From RGIG6375 sp964472725 (lineage in GTDB: Bacteria; Bacillota; Clostridia; Oscillospirales; Oscillospiraceae): a DNA stretch of 64,000 bases. Position 1 is the stretch's first letter. Every line of letters starts with the position of its first letter. The notes below the pieces were generated by a model, which did no database searches, was not told the origin of the DNA, and worked only from the letters and a program-made list of their open reading frames with translations. Location: assembly GCA_964472725.1 (NCBI GenBank), contig CAYYLZ010000006.1, positions 1 to 64,000 on the forward strand. The letters run 5' to 3'. Position numbers and translations under genes: made by a program. Shown here in pieces: positions 1 through 9,259 of the stretch.

Positions 1-54
1 TCTGCCTCCTTACTCTGCAATCGATTGTCGAAATCCACGAATATTTACATTAAA

Positions 55-83
55 ATTATAGCATATATGCACAAATTGCACAA
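55..83 (-). promoter_or_regulatory. Sigma-A-type promoter for a gene left of the window
   Basis: On the minus strand TTGTGC (83-78) and a perfect TATAAT (60-55) are separated by 17 bases. A Shine-Dalgarno-like TAAGGAGG lies at about 12-5, so a gene probably starts just outside the left edge. The coding sequence itself is not in the window. Confidence 0.6.
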
Positions 84-112
84 TGGGGTAGGCGAGATTT
101 TTTATAAAAAGG

Positions 113-138
113 AAAGGCCCGAGGCGAAAACCTCGGGC
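113..138 (-). terminator. Rho-independent terminator after the P-loop kinase
   Basis: An 8-bp perfect stem (GCCCGAGG at 117-124 against CCTCGGGC at 131-138) is followed on the minus strand by a T-rich stretch. It lies about 65 bases past the stop of the minus-strand gene. The same GCCCGAGG stem is reused in the hairpins at 56482 and 56773. Confidence 0.65.
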
Positions 139-202
139 GCTGCTGCGCGAATATTCCTTTTAGGGCAGGGCGGCTCCTGTGACGTAATTGCGAAAAGCTG
201 CA

Positions 203-766
203 TCAGCCGTCAATTCGCCGCGACAGCTCCCCGTCGACCCAGGCGACCACGGCGGCGAGCTCTGTTTCATAGTCCTTTTCAATAACAAAGCACTTCGCGC
301 CGGTCTGGGCGCAGACCACGGCGGTGCGCTCGTTATCCTCGGCTATCTCCTTTGCCGTGCGCTCTTCGGGGTAAAGGCGGGTCTCGATGTCGCTGCGGTG
401 GGCGATTATCTCCTCGTGATGCTCCAGCGCGTACTTATAGGAGAGGGCGAGGTAAAAGGAAATTATCTGTTCCCGGTATTCTTCCGGCAGGGCGGCCAGT
501 TTGTCCGGCGGCAGATAGCAGCCCTCGATGATAAGATTCTGCCGGTTTTCCACGGCGGTCATAATAATACCGCGCACTATGGGCCAGAGCTTCTTCGTTA
601 TCACCGCGTCCCGGCTTTCCGCCGTGAAGCCGCAGTCCGCTTCGCCGCGGATAAGGCCCATCTTCAGATGGTCGAGGGAGAGATAGGGGTAGCTGTATTT
701 TTCAAGAAGGCGCTGAGCCAGCAGGGTCTTGCCCACGCAGCTTGCGCCGCCGATGAGAATTATCAT
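203..766 (-). CDS. P-loop nucleotide/small-molecule kinase-like protein
   Basis: A 187-residue cytosolic P-loop NTPase. The Walker A loop GGASCVGKT is at residues 6-14, and an SLDHLK segment at about 30-35 resembles the acceptor-side region of adenylate-kinase-like and 2-phosphoglycerate-kinase-like enzymes. A LIIEG strand near 78 is the probable Walker B equivalent. The C-terminal third is acidic and helical. The start has the ribosome binding site GAGGTG seven bases upstream. It is transcribed divergently from the dehydratase activator genes, with its own TTGCGC/TATAAT promoter. The substrate cannot be read from the sequence; phosphorylation of a small molecule is an inference from the fold only. 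Confidence 0.6.
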   Translation of the reverse strand: MIILIGGASCVGKTLLAQRLLEKYSYPYLSLDHLKMGLIRGEADCGFTAESRDAVITKKLWPIVRGIIMTAVENRQNLIIEGCYLPPDKLAALPEEYREQIISFYLALSYKYALEHHEEIIAHRSDIETRLYPEERTAKEIAEDNERTAVVCAQTGAKCFVIEKDYETELAAVVAWVDGELSRRIDG

Positions 767-807
767 GGTCGCACCTCGCGTTTATTGTCAGTTGATTTAC
801 GTACCTT

Positions 808-836
808 ATTATACATAATATAAGTCTGCGGCGCAA
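808..836 (-). promoter_or_regulatory. Promoter of the P-loop kinase gene
   Basis: On the minus strand TTGCGC (836-831) is followed by 17 bases and a perfect TATAAT (813-808). It lies about 45 bases upstream of the minus-strand start codon and diverges from the promoter at 871. Confidence 0.6.
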
Positions 837-870
837 GGTAAGCAGCGGTAACTCTTTACCGCAATTCCTA

Positions 871-900
871 TTGAAAACAGGCTGCACCCTGTGGTATAAT
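871..900 (+). promoter_or_regulatory. Promoter of the dehydratase-activator operon
   Basis: TTGAAA (871-876), an 18-base spacer, then TATAAT (895-900). The spacer contains an imperfect palindrome, CAGG-N6-CCTG (879-892), which could be an operator. The start codon is at 948 behind GGGAGG. Confidence 0.6.
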
Positions 901-947
901 AGACTGATATATTATGAACAATTGAGCCCCTAACGGGAGGTAATTAT

Positions 948-3884
948 ATGAGCTACAAAGTTGGTATAGATATAGGCTCCACCACCGTCAAGGTAGTCGT
1001 GCTGGACGAGCGGAACACCATGCTTTTCCACAGCTACGAGCGCCATTTCTCCAAGGTGCGCGAGAAAGCGGCCGAGCAGCTGCGCTGCGTGGCGGACATA
1101 CTCGGCGGCAAGAGCGTCAAGACGGTCATTACCGGCTCAGCCGGTCTCGGCGTGGCCAAGGCGGGCGACATCAGCTTCGTGCAGGAGGTTTACGCCACCG
1201 CTGCCGCCGTCAACGCTTACATACCCGACGCCGACGCGGTCATCGAGTTGGGCGGCGAGGACGCAAAGATAATTTTCTTCAAGGGCAGCCTTGAAGAGCG
1301 CATGAACGGCTCCTGCGCGGGCGGTACCGGCGCTTTTATTGACCAGATGGCGACGCTGCTCAACGTCACCGTGCCCGAACTGGACGAGCTGTCTTTGAAG
1401 CATGAGAAGATATACCCCATCGCTTCCCGCTGCGGCGTGTTCGCAAAGTCCGATATCCAGCCCATTCTCAATCAGGGCGGACGCAAGGAGGACGTTGCCG
1501 CGTCCATTTTCCAGGCGGTCGTTGACCAGACCATCGCCGGTCTTACTCAGGGACGTGAGCTGACGGGCAAGATAGTTTTCCTGGGCGGCCCTCTTCACTT
1601 CCTGCAGGGTCTGCGTGAGCGCTTCGTGGAGACACTGAAGCTGGACGAAAATTCAGCCGTGTTCCCCGAAAACGCCGAGTGCTTCGCCGCGCTGGGTGCG
1701 GCTATCTGCGCCGAGGATTATCCCGCGCTGGACTACGCCGAGCTGCTGGACAGACTGGAGAAATCTACAGTGCAGACCGGTCTTACCGATACCATGCAGC
1801 CCCTTTTCACAAGCGAGGCTGAGTATGAAGAGTTCAAGGCTCGACACGCCAAGGCAACTCCCGACCTGCTGGATATCGAAAGCTATTCCGGCGACGCCTA
1901 CCTTGGTATCGACGCGGGCAGCACCACCACCAAAATGGTGCTGGCAACTGCCTACGGCGGTATTCTTTACAGCTACTACGGCTCCAATCAGGGCAACCCA
2001 GTCACCATCGTGCTGGCTAAGCTCAAGGAGATCTACGCCCTCTGCGGCGATAAGATAAGCATTAAAGGCTCCGCCGTCACCGGTTACGGTGAGGAGCTTA
2101 TCAAGAACGCGTTTTCCGCCGACATGGGTCTTGTTGAGACCGTGGCGCACTACCGTGCCGCCCGTCACTTCGACCCTAAGGTTGATTTCATCATCGACAT
2201 CGGCGGTCAGGATATGAAGTGCTTCAAGATACGCAACGGCGCCGTTGACAGCATCATGCTCAACGAGGCCTGTTCCTCCGGCTGCGGCAGCTTCATCGAG
2301 TCCTTTGCCCGCGCGCTGGGCTATGAGATAAAGGATTTCGCCCAGTTGGGCATTCTCGACCAGCACCCGGTGAACCTTGGCTCCCGCTGCACCGTCTTTA
2401 TGAACTCCTCCGTCAAGCAGGCGCAGAAGGAGGGCGCAAGCGTAGAGGATATCTCCGCCGGTCTCTCCGTTTCCGTTGTGAAGAACGCTATTTACAAGGT
2501 TATCCGCGCCGCCTCTCCCGATGATTTGGGCAAGAATATAGTGGTGCAGGGCGGCACTTTTCTTAATGACGCGGTGCTCCGCGGCTTCGAGCAGGAAATT
2601 GGCCGCAACGTTACCCGCCCCACCATCGCGGGGCTTATGGGCGCATACGGCGCGGCGCTGTACGCTGCCGACGCAAAGCCGGAAAAGTCTGCTCTTCTTT
2701 CCGCCGAGGCGCTGGAAAGCTTCGAGCATACCGCTCGTCCCACCACCTGCAAGGGCTGCACAAATCACTGCAGCCTGACCATAAATACCTTTGACGGCGG
2801 CCGCCGCTTCATTTCCGGCAACCGCTGCTCCAAGCCTCTTGGCAAGGAAAAACAGGAACTGCCCAACCTTTACCGCTATAAGCTGGAGAAGCTGAAAGCG
2901 ATGCAGGGTAAGGGTGAGGGCAACGGCTCCCGAGGCCGCATCGGCCTGCCCTTCGGCTTGAATATTTTCGAAAACCTGCCCCTGTGGTATACCCTTTTCA
3001 CCAAGCTCAACTTCGAGGTGGTGCTGTCCCCCGTGTCCGACCGAGGCACCTATAAGCGCGGTCAGCGCAGTATCCCCTCGGATACCGTCTGCTACCCCGC
3101 CAAGCTCATGCACGGTCATATCGAGGACCTTATTGACATGGGTGTGGACGCAATATTCTACCCCTGCATGAGCTACAACTTCGACGAGGGCAAGGGCGAT
3201 AACCATTATAACTGCCCCGTTGTGGCCTATTATCCCGAGCTGCTGGGCGCAAACGTACCCCGCCTGAAGGAAGTGCGCTACCTTGCGCCCTATGTTGGCC
3301 TGCATCGCCCCAAGGACTTCAAGAAGAAGTTCGGCGAGTTTCTGAAAAAGGAATTCGGCGTGCCCGAAAAGGAGACCGCCGAGGCTGTGGAGGCGGGCTA
3401 CGCCGCCTACCGCGCCTATAAGGACGACGTGGTAAAAACCGGCGAAGAGTACGTAAAGGCCGCCCGTGACGAGGGACGCACCATCGTAGTGCTGGCAGGC
3501 AGACCCTACCACATCGACCCCGAGATAAACCACGGTATAGACGAGCTTATCAACTCCCTCGGCCTTGTGCTCATTACCGAGGATTGCGTTTGCGGCAAGG
3601 TGGAAAAGCAGAGCCGCAAGGTGCTCAATCAGTGGACATATCAGGCCCGTATGTACGACGCCGCCCGCTACGTCTGCACCCAGCCGGATATGCAGATGGT
3701 ACAGCTGGTCTCCTTCGGCTGCGGCACCGATGCTATTACCACCGACGAGCTGCGCGACATTCTCGAGGACGGCGGCAAGCTCTATACCCCCATCAAGATA
3801 GACGATATAAACAATCTCGGCGCGGTAAAAATACGCCTGAGAAGTCTTGTAGCCGCCGTTGACGAACTTGGCGGCATGAAGTAA
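948..3884 (+). CDS. 2-hydroxyacyl-CoA dehydratase activase-like double ASKHA ATPase with DUF2229 (COG1924 x2 + COG3580)
   Basis: This 978-residue protein has two ASKHA (BadF/BadG/HgdC-type) ATPase modules. The first begins GIDIGSTTVK at residue 6 and carries GSCAGGTGAFID, whose Cys is the usual Fe-S ligand. The second begins YLGIDAGSTTTK near 322 and carries ACSSGCGSFIE. A Cys-rich stretch (CKGCTNHC near 603) follows, then a DUF2229 domain with conserved GTYKRGQRSIPSDTVCYPAK and FYPCMSYN. Activases of this family use ATP to drive low-potential electron transfer to dehydratases or double-cubane-cluster proteins; the partner here is unknown. In many Clostridia this is one protein of about 1400 residues fused to the next gene's domain. 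Here it stops at TAA and the rest follows 11 bases later with its own AAGGAGG. Confidence 0.85.
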   Translation: MSYKVGIDIGSTTVKVVVLDERNTMLFHSYERHFSKVREKAAEQLRCVADILGGKSVKTVITGSAGLGVAKAGDISFVQEVYATAAAVNAYIPDADAVIELGGEDAKIIFFKGSLEERMNGSCAGGTGAFIDQMATLLNVTVPELDELSLKHEKIYPIASRCGVFAKSDIQPILNQGGRKEDVAASIFQAVVDQTIAGLTQGRELTGKIVFLGGPLHFLQGLRERFVETLKLDENSAVFPENAECFAALGAAICAEDYPALDYAELLDRLEKSTVQTGLTDTMQPLFTSEAEYEEFKARHAKATPDLLDIESYSGDAYLGIDAGSTTTKMVLATAYGGILYSYYGSNQGNPVTIVLAKLKEIYALCGDKISIKGSAVTGYGEELIKNAFSADMGLVETVAHYRAARHFDPKVDFIIDIGGQDMKCFKIRNGAVDSIMLNEACSSGCGSFIESFARALGYEIKDFAQLGILDQHPVNLGSRCTVFMNSSVKQAQKEGASVEDISAGLSVSVVKNAIYKVIRAASPDDLGKNIVVQGGTFLNDAVLRGFEQEIGRNVTRPTIAGLMGAYGAALYAADAKPEKSALLSAEALESFEHTARPTTCKGCTNHCSLTINTFDGGRRFISGNRCSKPLGKEKQELPNLYRYKLEKLKAMQGKGEGNGSRGRIGLPFGLNIFENLPLWYTLFTKLNFEVVLSPVSDRGTYKRGQRSIPSDTVCYPAKLMHGHIEDLIDMGVDAIFYPCMSYNFDEGKGDNHYNCPVVAYYPELLGANVPRLKEVRYLAPYVGLHRPKDFKKKFGEFLKKEFGVPEKETAEAVEAGYAAYRAYKDDVVKTGEEYVKAARDEGRTIVVLAGRPYHIDPEINHGIDELINSLGLVLITEDCVCGKVEKQSRKVLNQWTYQARMYDAARYVCTQPDMQMVQLVSFGCGTDAITTDELRDILEDGGKLYTPIKIDDINNLGAVKIRLRSLVAAVDELGGMK

Positions 3885-3895
3885 GGAGGCGGAAC

Positions 3896-5194
3896 ATGGC
3901 AAAACTCGTATATGATAAAAACGGCCGCCTGCTATTCACCAAGGAGATGAAGAAGGAGTACACCCTCCTCATTCCGCAGATGCTGCCCATTCATTTCGGT
4001 ATGATGCGTATGTGCCTGCAGAAGCGCGGCTATAATTGCGTTACGCTGGATAATATGGACCAGCGGGCCATTGCCGATATCGGACTGAAATATGTCCATA
4101 ACGATACCTGCTATCCCGCCCTGCTGGTCATCGGCCAGCTTATTGAGGCGCTGGGCAGCGGTAAGTACGATAAGGATAAGGTGGGCCTGTTCATAACCCA
4201 GACCGGCGGCGGCTGCCGAGCCTCTAACTATATCCACCTGCTGCGCAAGGCGCTGAAAAAGGCGGATATGGAGCAGGTGCCCGTCATTTCCATCAACCTT
4301 TCCGGCCTTGAAAAGAATCCCGGCTTCAAGCTGACCCTGCCCCTGATACTGCAGTTGGTGTTCTGCATAGTCTACGGCGATATCATCATGCTGCTGGCAA
4401 ACCAGTGCCGCCCCTACGAGGTGAATAAGGGCGAGACCGACGCACTGGTGGCTCAGTGGGAGGAGCGCCTTGTCAAGGAGTTCCAGAAGGGCGGCTTTAG
4501 CATGAAGAAGCTGCGCCGCAACTTCGACCTTATAGTCGACGATTTCGCCAAGATAGAGCGTGTCGTAACGCCCCGACCCCGTGTTGGCGTTGTTGGCGAG
4601 ATATATGTAAAATACTCGCCCCTTGGCAATAATAACCTTGAGCAGTTCCTGCAGGACGAGGGCGCGGAAGTTGTCGTTCCCGGTCTTGTGGACTTCGTTA
4701 TCTTCAAGATATATAACCGTGACGCGGATGTTGACCTCTACGGCGGCATGAAGCTGAAGAAGATGGTGGTCGGCGCGCTGCAGAAGTACGTTGAAAAGTG
4801 CCAGCAGGCAATGATAGACGCCGTAAAGAAATGCCCCGAGTTCCGTCCTCCCTCCCCCTTCTCGCATCTTAAGGAGAAGGCTGCGGGTTATCTGGGCATG
4901 GGCAACAAGATGGGCGAAGGCTGGCTGCTCACAGCCGAAATGCTGGAGCTTATCGAGGACGGTACTAATAATATCGTATGCACTCAGCCCTTCGGCTGCC
5001 TGCCCAACCACATCGTGGGCAAGGGCATGATACGCCGCCTGAAGGACGATTATCCCCAGTCCAATATCGTCGCCATCGACTACGACCCCGGCGCAACCAA
5101 GATAAATCAGGAAAACCGCATCAAGCTCATGCTTGCCAACGCCGGTCGCATGGAAAAGGCGAAGGCGGCGGAAAAGGAAGAAGTGCGTGTTTGA
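3896..5194 (+). CDS. CoA-dehydratase/double-cubane-like partner protein (COG3581 domain)
   Basis: A 432-residue protein matching the C-terminal third of the large activase/dehydratase-like proteins. Recognisable segments include HNDTCYPALLVIGQ near 70, ITQTGGGCRASNY near 100 and GVVGEIYVKYSPLGN near 229. Conserved cysteines in these segments probably bind an Fe-S cluster. It starts 11 bases after the activase, with AAGGAGGCGG as ribosome binding site, so the two are co-transcribed and probably act as a complex. The lack of frame overlap and the good start signal argue for a genuine split gene rather than a sequencing frameshift. The reaction and substrate are unknown. Confidence 0.8.
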   Translation: MAKLVYDKNGRLLFTKEMKKEYTLLIPQMLPIHFGMMRMCLQKRGYNCVTLDNMDQRAIADIGLKYVHNDTCYPALLVIGQLIEALGSGKYDKDKVGLFITQTGGGCRASNYIHLLRKALKKADMEQVPVISINLSGLEKNPGFKLTLPLILQLVFCIVYGDIIMLLANQCRPYEVNKGETDALVAQWEERLVKEFQKGGFSMKKLRRNFDLIVDDFAKIERVVTPRPRVGVVGEIYVKYSPLGNNNLEQFLQDEGAEVVVPGLVDFVIFKIYNRDADVDLYGGMKLKKMVVGALQKYVEKCQQAMIDAVKKCPEFRPPSPFSHLKEKAAGYLGMGNKMGEGWLLTAEMLELIEDGTNNIVCTQPFGCLPNHIVGKGMIRRLKDDYPQSNIVAIDYDPGATKINQENRIKLMLANAGRMEKAKAAEKEEVRV

Positions 5195-5246
5195 GCCTGC
5201 AATGTGCTGCACAATGTCGAGTGATATAGGCTAAAACAAAGACATG

Positions 5247-5402
5247 GCTTCTCCCTGGAGGAGAAGCTGTCGCGAAGCGACTGATGAGGGGAATTCGCGC
5301 AAGCGAATAAGAATATATAATATTGCAGTACGCTGCAAAGCTGCCTTTGGCAGACCCTCATCCGCCCCTGCGGGGCACCTTCTCCTCAAGGGAGAAGGCT
5401 AG
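5247..5402. repeat. Full copy of the cruciform intergenic repeat
   Basis: The ends are near-inverted copies of GGCTTCTCCCTTGAGGAGAAG, each folding on itself. Each is followed by a small variable hairpin (TCGC-GAA-GCGA on the left, a CCCC/GGGG stem on the right) and the shared word GATGAGGG. The middle is AT-rich (5305-5330). The whole element would fold as a multi-armed structure. Related copies are at 26720, 30041, 33130 and 56574. The rest of 5195-5552 holds no gene that I can see. Confidence 0.75.
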
Positions 5403-5488
5403 TCTATAGCTTGACTGTTATGCGCTGTGACGAAAAATTGGCAGCAAAAACAGTGCGCAGTAGGGAGCGTTTCCCTTTGTACGTCCGC

Positions 5489-5516
5489 GGCGGCTTGAGG
5501 GCAAGAGCCGCCCTAC
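5489..5516. repeat. GTAG/CTAC-tagged short palindrome
   Basis: GGCGGCT (5489-5495) pairs with AGCCGCC (5506-5512) and is followed by CTAC. It is a member of the short palindromic family also seen at 33293, 33350, 33403, 38892, 38968, 40975, 48122 and 48174. Confidence 0.6.
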
Positions 5517-5552
5517 AGCCGAATTGAACTTCATTGGAAAAGGAAGATTTCC

Positions 5553-8390
5553 ATGATAGATAAAATCAGAATAAAAGGCGCAAAACAGAATAACCTGAAG
5601 GATTTTGACCTTGAAATACCCCGCGACCGGCTTGTTGTGTTCACGGGTCTTTCGGGCAGCGGAAAATCCTCTTTGGCCTTCGATACCATATATGCGGAGG
5701 GTCAGCGCCGCTACGTTGAGTCCCTGTCCTCCTATGCCCGCCAGTTCTTGGGACAGATGGAGAAGCCGGACGTGGAGTCCATCGACGGACTTTCTCCCGC
5801 CATTTCCATCGACCAAAAGACTACGTCGAAAAATCCCCGCTCCACTGTGGGTACCGTAACGGAAATTTATGATTATCTCCGTCTGCTTTGGGCACGTATC
5901 GGTATCCCTCACTGCCCCAAGTGCGGCAAGGAGATAAAGCAGCAGACCGTTGACCAGATAATCGACCAGCTCATGCAGCTTGAAGAGGGCACCCGCCTGC
6001 AGATACTTGCCCCCGTTATCAGGGGACGCAAGGGCGAATACGCCAAGGTGTTCGAGGACGCGCGGAAGAGCGGCTATGTCCGCGCCCGTGTGGACGGCAG
6101 CATTTATGACCTTTCCGAGGAAATAAAGCTGGAGAAGAATAAGAAACACAATATCGAGATAGTGGTTGACCGCCTTGTTATCAAGGAGGGCGTTCAGCAG
6201 CGCCTTACCGACTCCGTGGAGACCGCCTCCAATCTTGCCGGCGGCCTTATCATAGCCGACCTTGTGGGGCAGGATAAGGAGCTGAGCTTCTCTCAAAACT
6301 ACGCCTGCGAGGACTGTGGCATATCCATCGAGGAGCTTGCTCCCCGTATGTTCTCTTTCAATAACCCGCAGGGCGCCTGCCCCGATTGTACCGGTATCGG
6401 TACTCAGCTGAGCGTTGATCCCGACCTCATCATTCCCAATAAGAGCCTTTCCATCATGGACGGAGCCATCTGCGCCTCCAACTGGGGCAATGTTCGCAAC
6501 GACAGCATTTCCCGTATGTACTTCGAGGCTCTTGCCAAACAATATAAGTTCAAGCTGACCACTCCCGTCCGTGAGCTGCCCCAAATGGTGATGGACATCA
6601 TTCTCTACGGCACCGGCGAGGAAAACCTCACCCTGCAGTATGAGCGGGAGAATGGCAAAGGCACTCTGCGCCGCCCCTTCGAGGGAATAGTGCGCAATCT
6701 TGAGCGCCGCTATAAGGAAACACAGAGTCAGGGTATGCGGGACGAGCTGGAGCAGTATATGTCCGAGCACCACTGCCCCACCTGCAAGGGCAAGCGCCTT
6801 AAGGACGAGGTGCTGGCAGTTACCGTGGGCGGTATGAGCATATCCGATTTCACCGAGCTTTCCGTAACGGAGGAGCTTGAATTCATAGAAAACCTGCAGC
6901 TTGAAGGGCAGAGCGCCATGATAGCAGAGAGCATAATCAAGGAGATAAAGGCTCGCCTCGGCTTCCTGCAGAGCGTGGGTCTTGAATACCTGACCCTCAG
7001 CCGACAGGCGGGAACTCTCTCCGGCGGCGAGGCTCAGCGTATACGCCTTGCTACTCAGATAGGCTCCTCGCTGATGGGCGTGCTCTATATCCTTGACGAA
7101 CCCAGCATCGGCCTGCATCAGCGGGATAACGGCAAGCTGCTGGAGACCTTGAAGCACCTGCGCGATATAGGCAATACCCTCATCGTTGTAGAGCACGACG
7201 AGGAGACCATGCTTGCTGCCGACTACCTTGTGGATATCGGCCCCGGCGCCGGCGTTCACGGCGGCAAAGTGATTGCGGCGGGTACTCCCGAGGAGGTCAT
7301 GGCCAACCCCGAGTCCGTCACGGGTCAGTATCTCAGCGGCAAGCTGAGCATACCCGTGCCCGCGAAGCGCCGGGACAGCTCCGGCCAGTGCCTTGAAATA
7401 CTGGGCGCAGCCGAAAATAACCTGAAAAACGTGGACGTAAAGATACCGCTGGGCGTGTTCAACTGCGTCACCGGCGTTTCCGGCAGCGGTAAGTCCTCGC
7501 TTGTGAATATGATACTCTTCCGTGCTCTCGGCTCCGAGCTGAACCGCATGAAGATAAAGCCCGGCAAGTTCCGGGAGATGAAGGGCGTGGACAAGCTGGA
7601 CAAGGTCATAAGCATCGACCAGTCCCCCATCGGCAGAACGCCCCGCTCCAATCCCGCAACCTATACCGGCGTTTTCAACGATATTCGTGAGCTTTTCGCG
7701 GAAACTCAGGACGCCCGTACCCGTGGCTACGGCCCCGGACGATTCTCTTTCAACGTGCGCGGCGGACGCTGCGAGGCCTGCTCCGGCGATGGCCTGCTGA
7801 AAATAGAAATGCACTTCCTGCCGGATATCTACGTGCCCTGCGAGGTCTGCAAGGGACGCCGCTATAACCGCGAGACCCTCGAGGTTCGCTATAAGGGCAA
7901 GAATATCTACGAGGTGCTTGAAATGACCGTTGAAGAAGCTTTGAGCTTCTTCGATAACCTGCCCAAGATTCGCAATAAGATACAGGCCCTTTACGATGTG
8001 GGCCTGGAGTATGTGAAGCTGGGTCAGCCCTCCACCACCCTTTCCGGCGGCGAAGCCCAGCGCGTAAAGCTGGCTACGGAACTTTCCCGCCCCGCAACAG
8101 GCAGAACTCTCTATGTGCTTGACGAGCCTACTACGGGTCTGCATACGGCAGACGTTCATAAGCTGCTTATGGTGCTCCAGCGTCTTGTGGACGCGGGCAA
8201 CACCGTGGTGGTCATCGAGCATAATCTGGACGTAATCAAGACCGCCGATAATATAATCGACCTTGGCCCCGAGGGCGGCAACAAGGGCGGAAACATCGTC
8301 TGCACCGGCACTCCCGAAGAGGTGGCCGCCTGCAAGGAAAGCTATACGGGTCATTACCTGAAGGCGGTGCTGGAAAAAGCAAAGAACTGA
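5553..8390 (+). CDS. uvrA: Excinuclease ABC subunit A
   Basis: A 945-residue protein, the usual UvrA length. It is the ATP-driven damage sensor of nucleotide excision repair and forms UvrA2-UvrB on DNA. It has two ABC modules: Walker A GLSGSGKSS at 32-40 and GVSGSGKSS near 644, with LSGGEAQR signatures in both halves. Zinc-finger segments CPDCTGIG and CEACSGDG are present, and YVESLSSYARQFL near 54 is diagnostic. The start ATG follows AAGGAAGAT. uvrB lies 5.5 kb downstream on the same strand rather than adjacent, and uvrC is not in the window. Confidence 0.97.
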   Translation: MIDKIRIKGAKQNNLKDFDLEIPRDRLVVFTGLSGSGKSSLAFDTIYAEGQRRYVESLSSYARQFLGQMEKPDVESIDGLSPAISIDQKTTSKNPRSTVGTVTEIYDYLRLLWARIGIPHCPKCGKEIKQQTVDQIIDQLMQLEEGTRLQILAPVIRGRKGEYAKVFEDARKSGYVRARVDGSIYDLSEEIKLEKNKKHNIEIVVDRLVIKEGVQQRLTDSVETASNLAGGLIIADLVGQDKELSFSQNYACEDCGISIEELAPRMFSFNNPQGACPDCTGIGTQLSVDPDLIIPNKSLSIMDGAICASNWGNVRNDSISRMYFEALAKQYKFKLTTPVRELPQMVMDIILYGTGEENLTLQYERENGKGTLRRPFEGIVRNLERRYKETQSQGMRDELEQYMSEHHCPTCKGKRLKDEVLAVTVGGMSISDFTELSVTEELEFIENLQLEGQSAMIAESIIKEIKARLGFLQSVGLEYLTLSRQAGTLSGGEAQRIRLATQIGSSLMGVLYILDEPSIGLHQRDNGKLLETLKHLRDIGNTLIVVEHDEETMLAADYLVDIGPGAGVHGGKVIAAGTPEEVMANPESVTGQYLSGKLSIPVPAKRRDSSGQCLEILGAAENNLKNVDVKIPLGVFNCVTGVSGSGKSSLVNMILFRALGSELNRMKIKPGKFREMKGVDKLDKVISIDQSPIGRTPRSNPATYTGVFNDIRELFAETQDARTRGYGPGRFSFNVRGGRCEACSGDGLLKIEMHFLPDIYVPCEVCKGRRYNRETLEVRYKGKNIYEVLEMTVEEALSFFDNLPKIRNKIQALYDVGLEYVKLGQPSTTLSGGEAQRVKLATELSRPATGRTLYVLDEPTTGLHTADVHKLLMVLQRLVDAGNTVVVIEHNLDVIKTADNIIDLGPEGGNKGGNIVCTGTPEEVAACKESYTGHYLKAVLEKAKN

Positions 8391-8402
8391 CAGAGGTGCG
8401 GC

Positions 8403-8870
8403 ATGGAAATAAGATACGCCGAAAGAAAAGATACAGCCATAATACTGAACTTCATAAAGGACCTGGCGGTGTATGAAAATATGCTGGATCAGGTTGTCGC
8501 CACCGAAGAGCTGCTGGGCGAGTGGCTTTTCGATAAAAAGGCGGCGGAGGTGATTTTCGCCCTTGAGGACGGCAGGGAAGTGGGCTTTGCCCTGTTCTTC
8601 CATAATTTCTCCACATTCCTCGGCAGAGCGGGAATTTATCTTGAGGATCTGTTCGTGCTGCCCGAGTATCGCGGCAGAGGCTTCGGCAAGGGCCTGCTGA
8701 GAAAGCTGGCGCAGATAGCCCTTGAGCGGGGCTGCGGCAGACTTGAATGGTCCTGCCTTGACTGGAACAGGCCCAGTATCGACTTTTACCTGTCCCTTGG
8801 CGCTCAGCCCATGGACGAGTGGACGGTTTACCGCCTTACCGGCGACACGCTGCATAAAATGGCGGAGTAA
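8403..8870 (+). CDS. GNAT-family N-acetyltransferase
   Basis: A 155-residue single-domain GNAT enzyme that would transfer acetyl from acetyl-CoA to an amine. The acetyl-CoA-binding pyrophosphate loop is visible as EYRGRGFGKGLL near 95-106, preceded by the LEDLFVLPEYRG strand typical of diamine acetyltransferase-like members. The end, FYLSLGAQPMDEWTVYRL, is the standard final beta strands. It follows uvrA by 12 bases, suggesting co-transcription. The substrate is not determined; the spermidine/spermine-type subgroup is the closest by eye. Confidence 0.85.
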   Translation: MEIRYAERKDTAIILNFIKDLAVYENMLDQVVATEELLGEWLFDKKAAEVIFALEDGREVGFALFFHNFSTFLGRAGIYLEDLFVLPEYRGRGFGKGLLRKLAQIALERGCGRLEWSCLDWNRPSIDFYLSLGAQPMDEWTVYRLTGDTLHKMAE

Positions 8871-8917
8871 GGCACAATAATTCCCCGCGCCTCATAGAAT
8901 GAACCGAGGTGTCGGGT

Positions 8918-9259
8918 ATGGTTTTTGTAAAAGTATTGGCGGTGCTCATGCTGGCGGCGGTTGCGGTATTGATATTCACGCTGCTCTATGAAATCATCAT
9001 CTGCCCCGTAAAACCGGGGAAGGGGGAGCGCCTGCAGGCAGTCCTGCGGGTCAGCGGCTCCGCACCCTGCCTTGAAAATACGCTGCGGGGACTTCAATGG
9101 CTTCGCGGCAGCGGCAGAGTGGCGATGGGCATCGTTGTAGTTGACGAAGGAATGGACGAAGATACGCGGCAGACGGCGGAGCTGCTCTGCGGCGAAGGCA
9201 GCGGCATTGTGCTGATAAGAAAAAGGGATACAAAAGAAGATGGAAGAAAGCAGAGTTGA
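8918..9259 (+). CDS. Small single-pass membrane protein of unknown function
   Basis: Starting at ATG 8918, which sits eight bases after CGAGG, the product is 113 residues; a GTG at 8909 would add three. Residues 2-28 form one hydrophobic helix (VLMLAAVAVLIFTLLYEIII). The remaining cytoplasmic domain, with MGIVVVDEGMDEDTRQTAELLC, resembles small Clostridial proteins found next to recD2/comF. Its 3' end overlaps recD2 by 20 bases, so the two are translationally linked. I recognise no family with confidence. Confidence 0.6.
   Translation: MVFVKVLAVLMLAAVAVLIFTLLYEIIICPVKPGKGERLQAVLRVSGSAPCLENTLRGLQWLRGSGRVAMGIVVVDEGMDEDTRQTAELLCGEGSGIVLIRKRDTKEDGRKQS

Noticed and set aside
188..823. Plus-strand reading frame of 211 codons over the P-loop kinase
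   Set aside because: It is the reverse of a gene with a clear Walker A motif, promoter and terminator on the minus strand.
3882..3898. Sequencing frameshift splitting the activase
   Set aside because: The second gene has its own well-spaced AAGGAGG and ATG, and the junction falls at a domain boundary.
5418..8855. Very long antisense reading frame opposite uvrA, and similar ones opposite the activase (1653-3902), ddl/murF (40968-43937) and yidC-mrp (49961-53206)
   Set aside because: They mirror GC-rich codon use of confirmed genes, have no ribosome binding site and encode Leu/Ala/Gly/His-rich low-information proteins.
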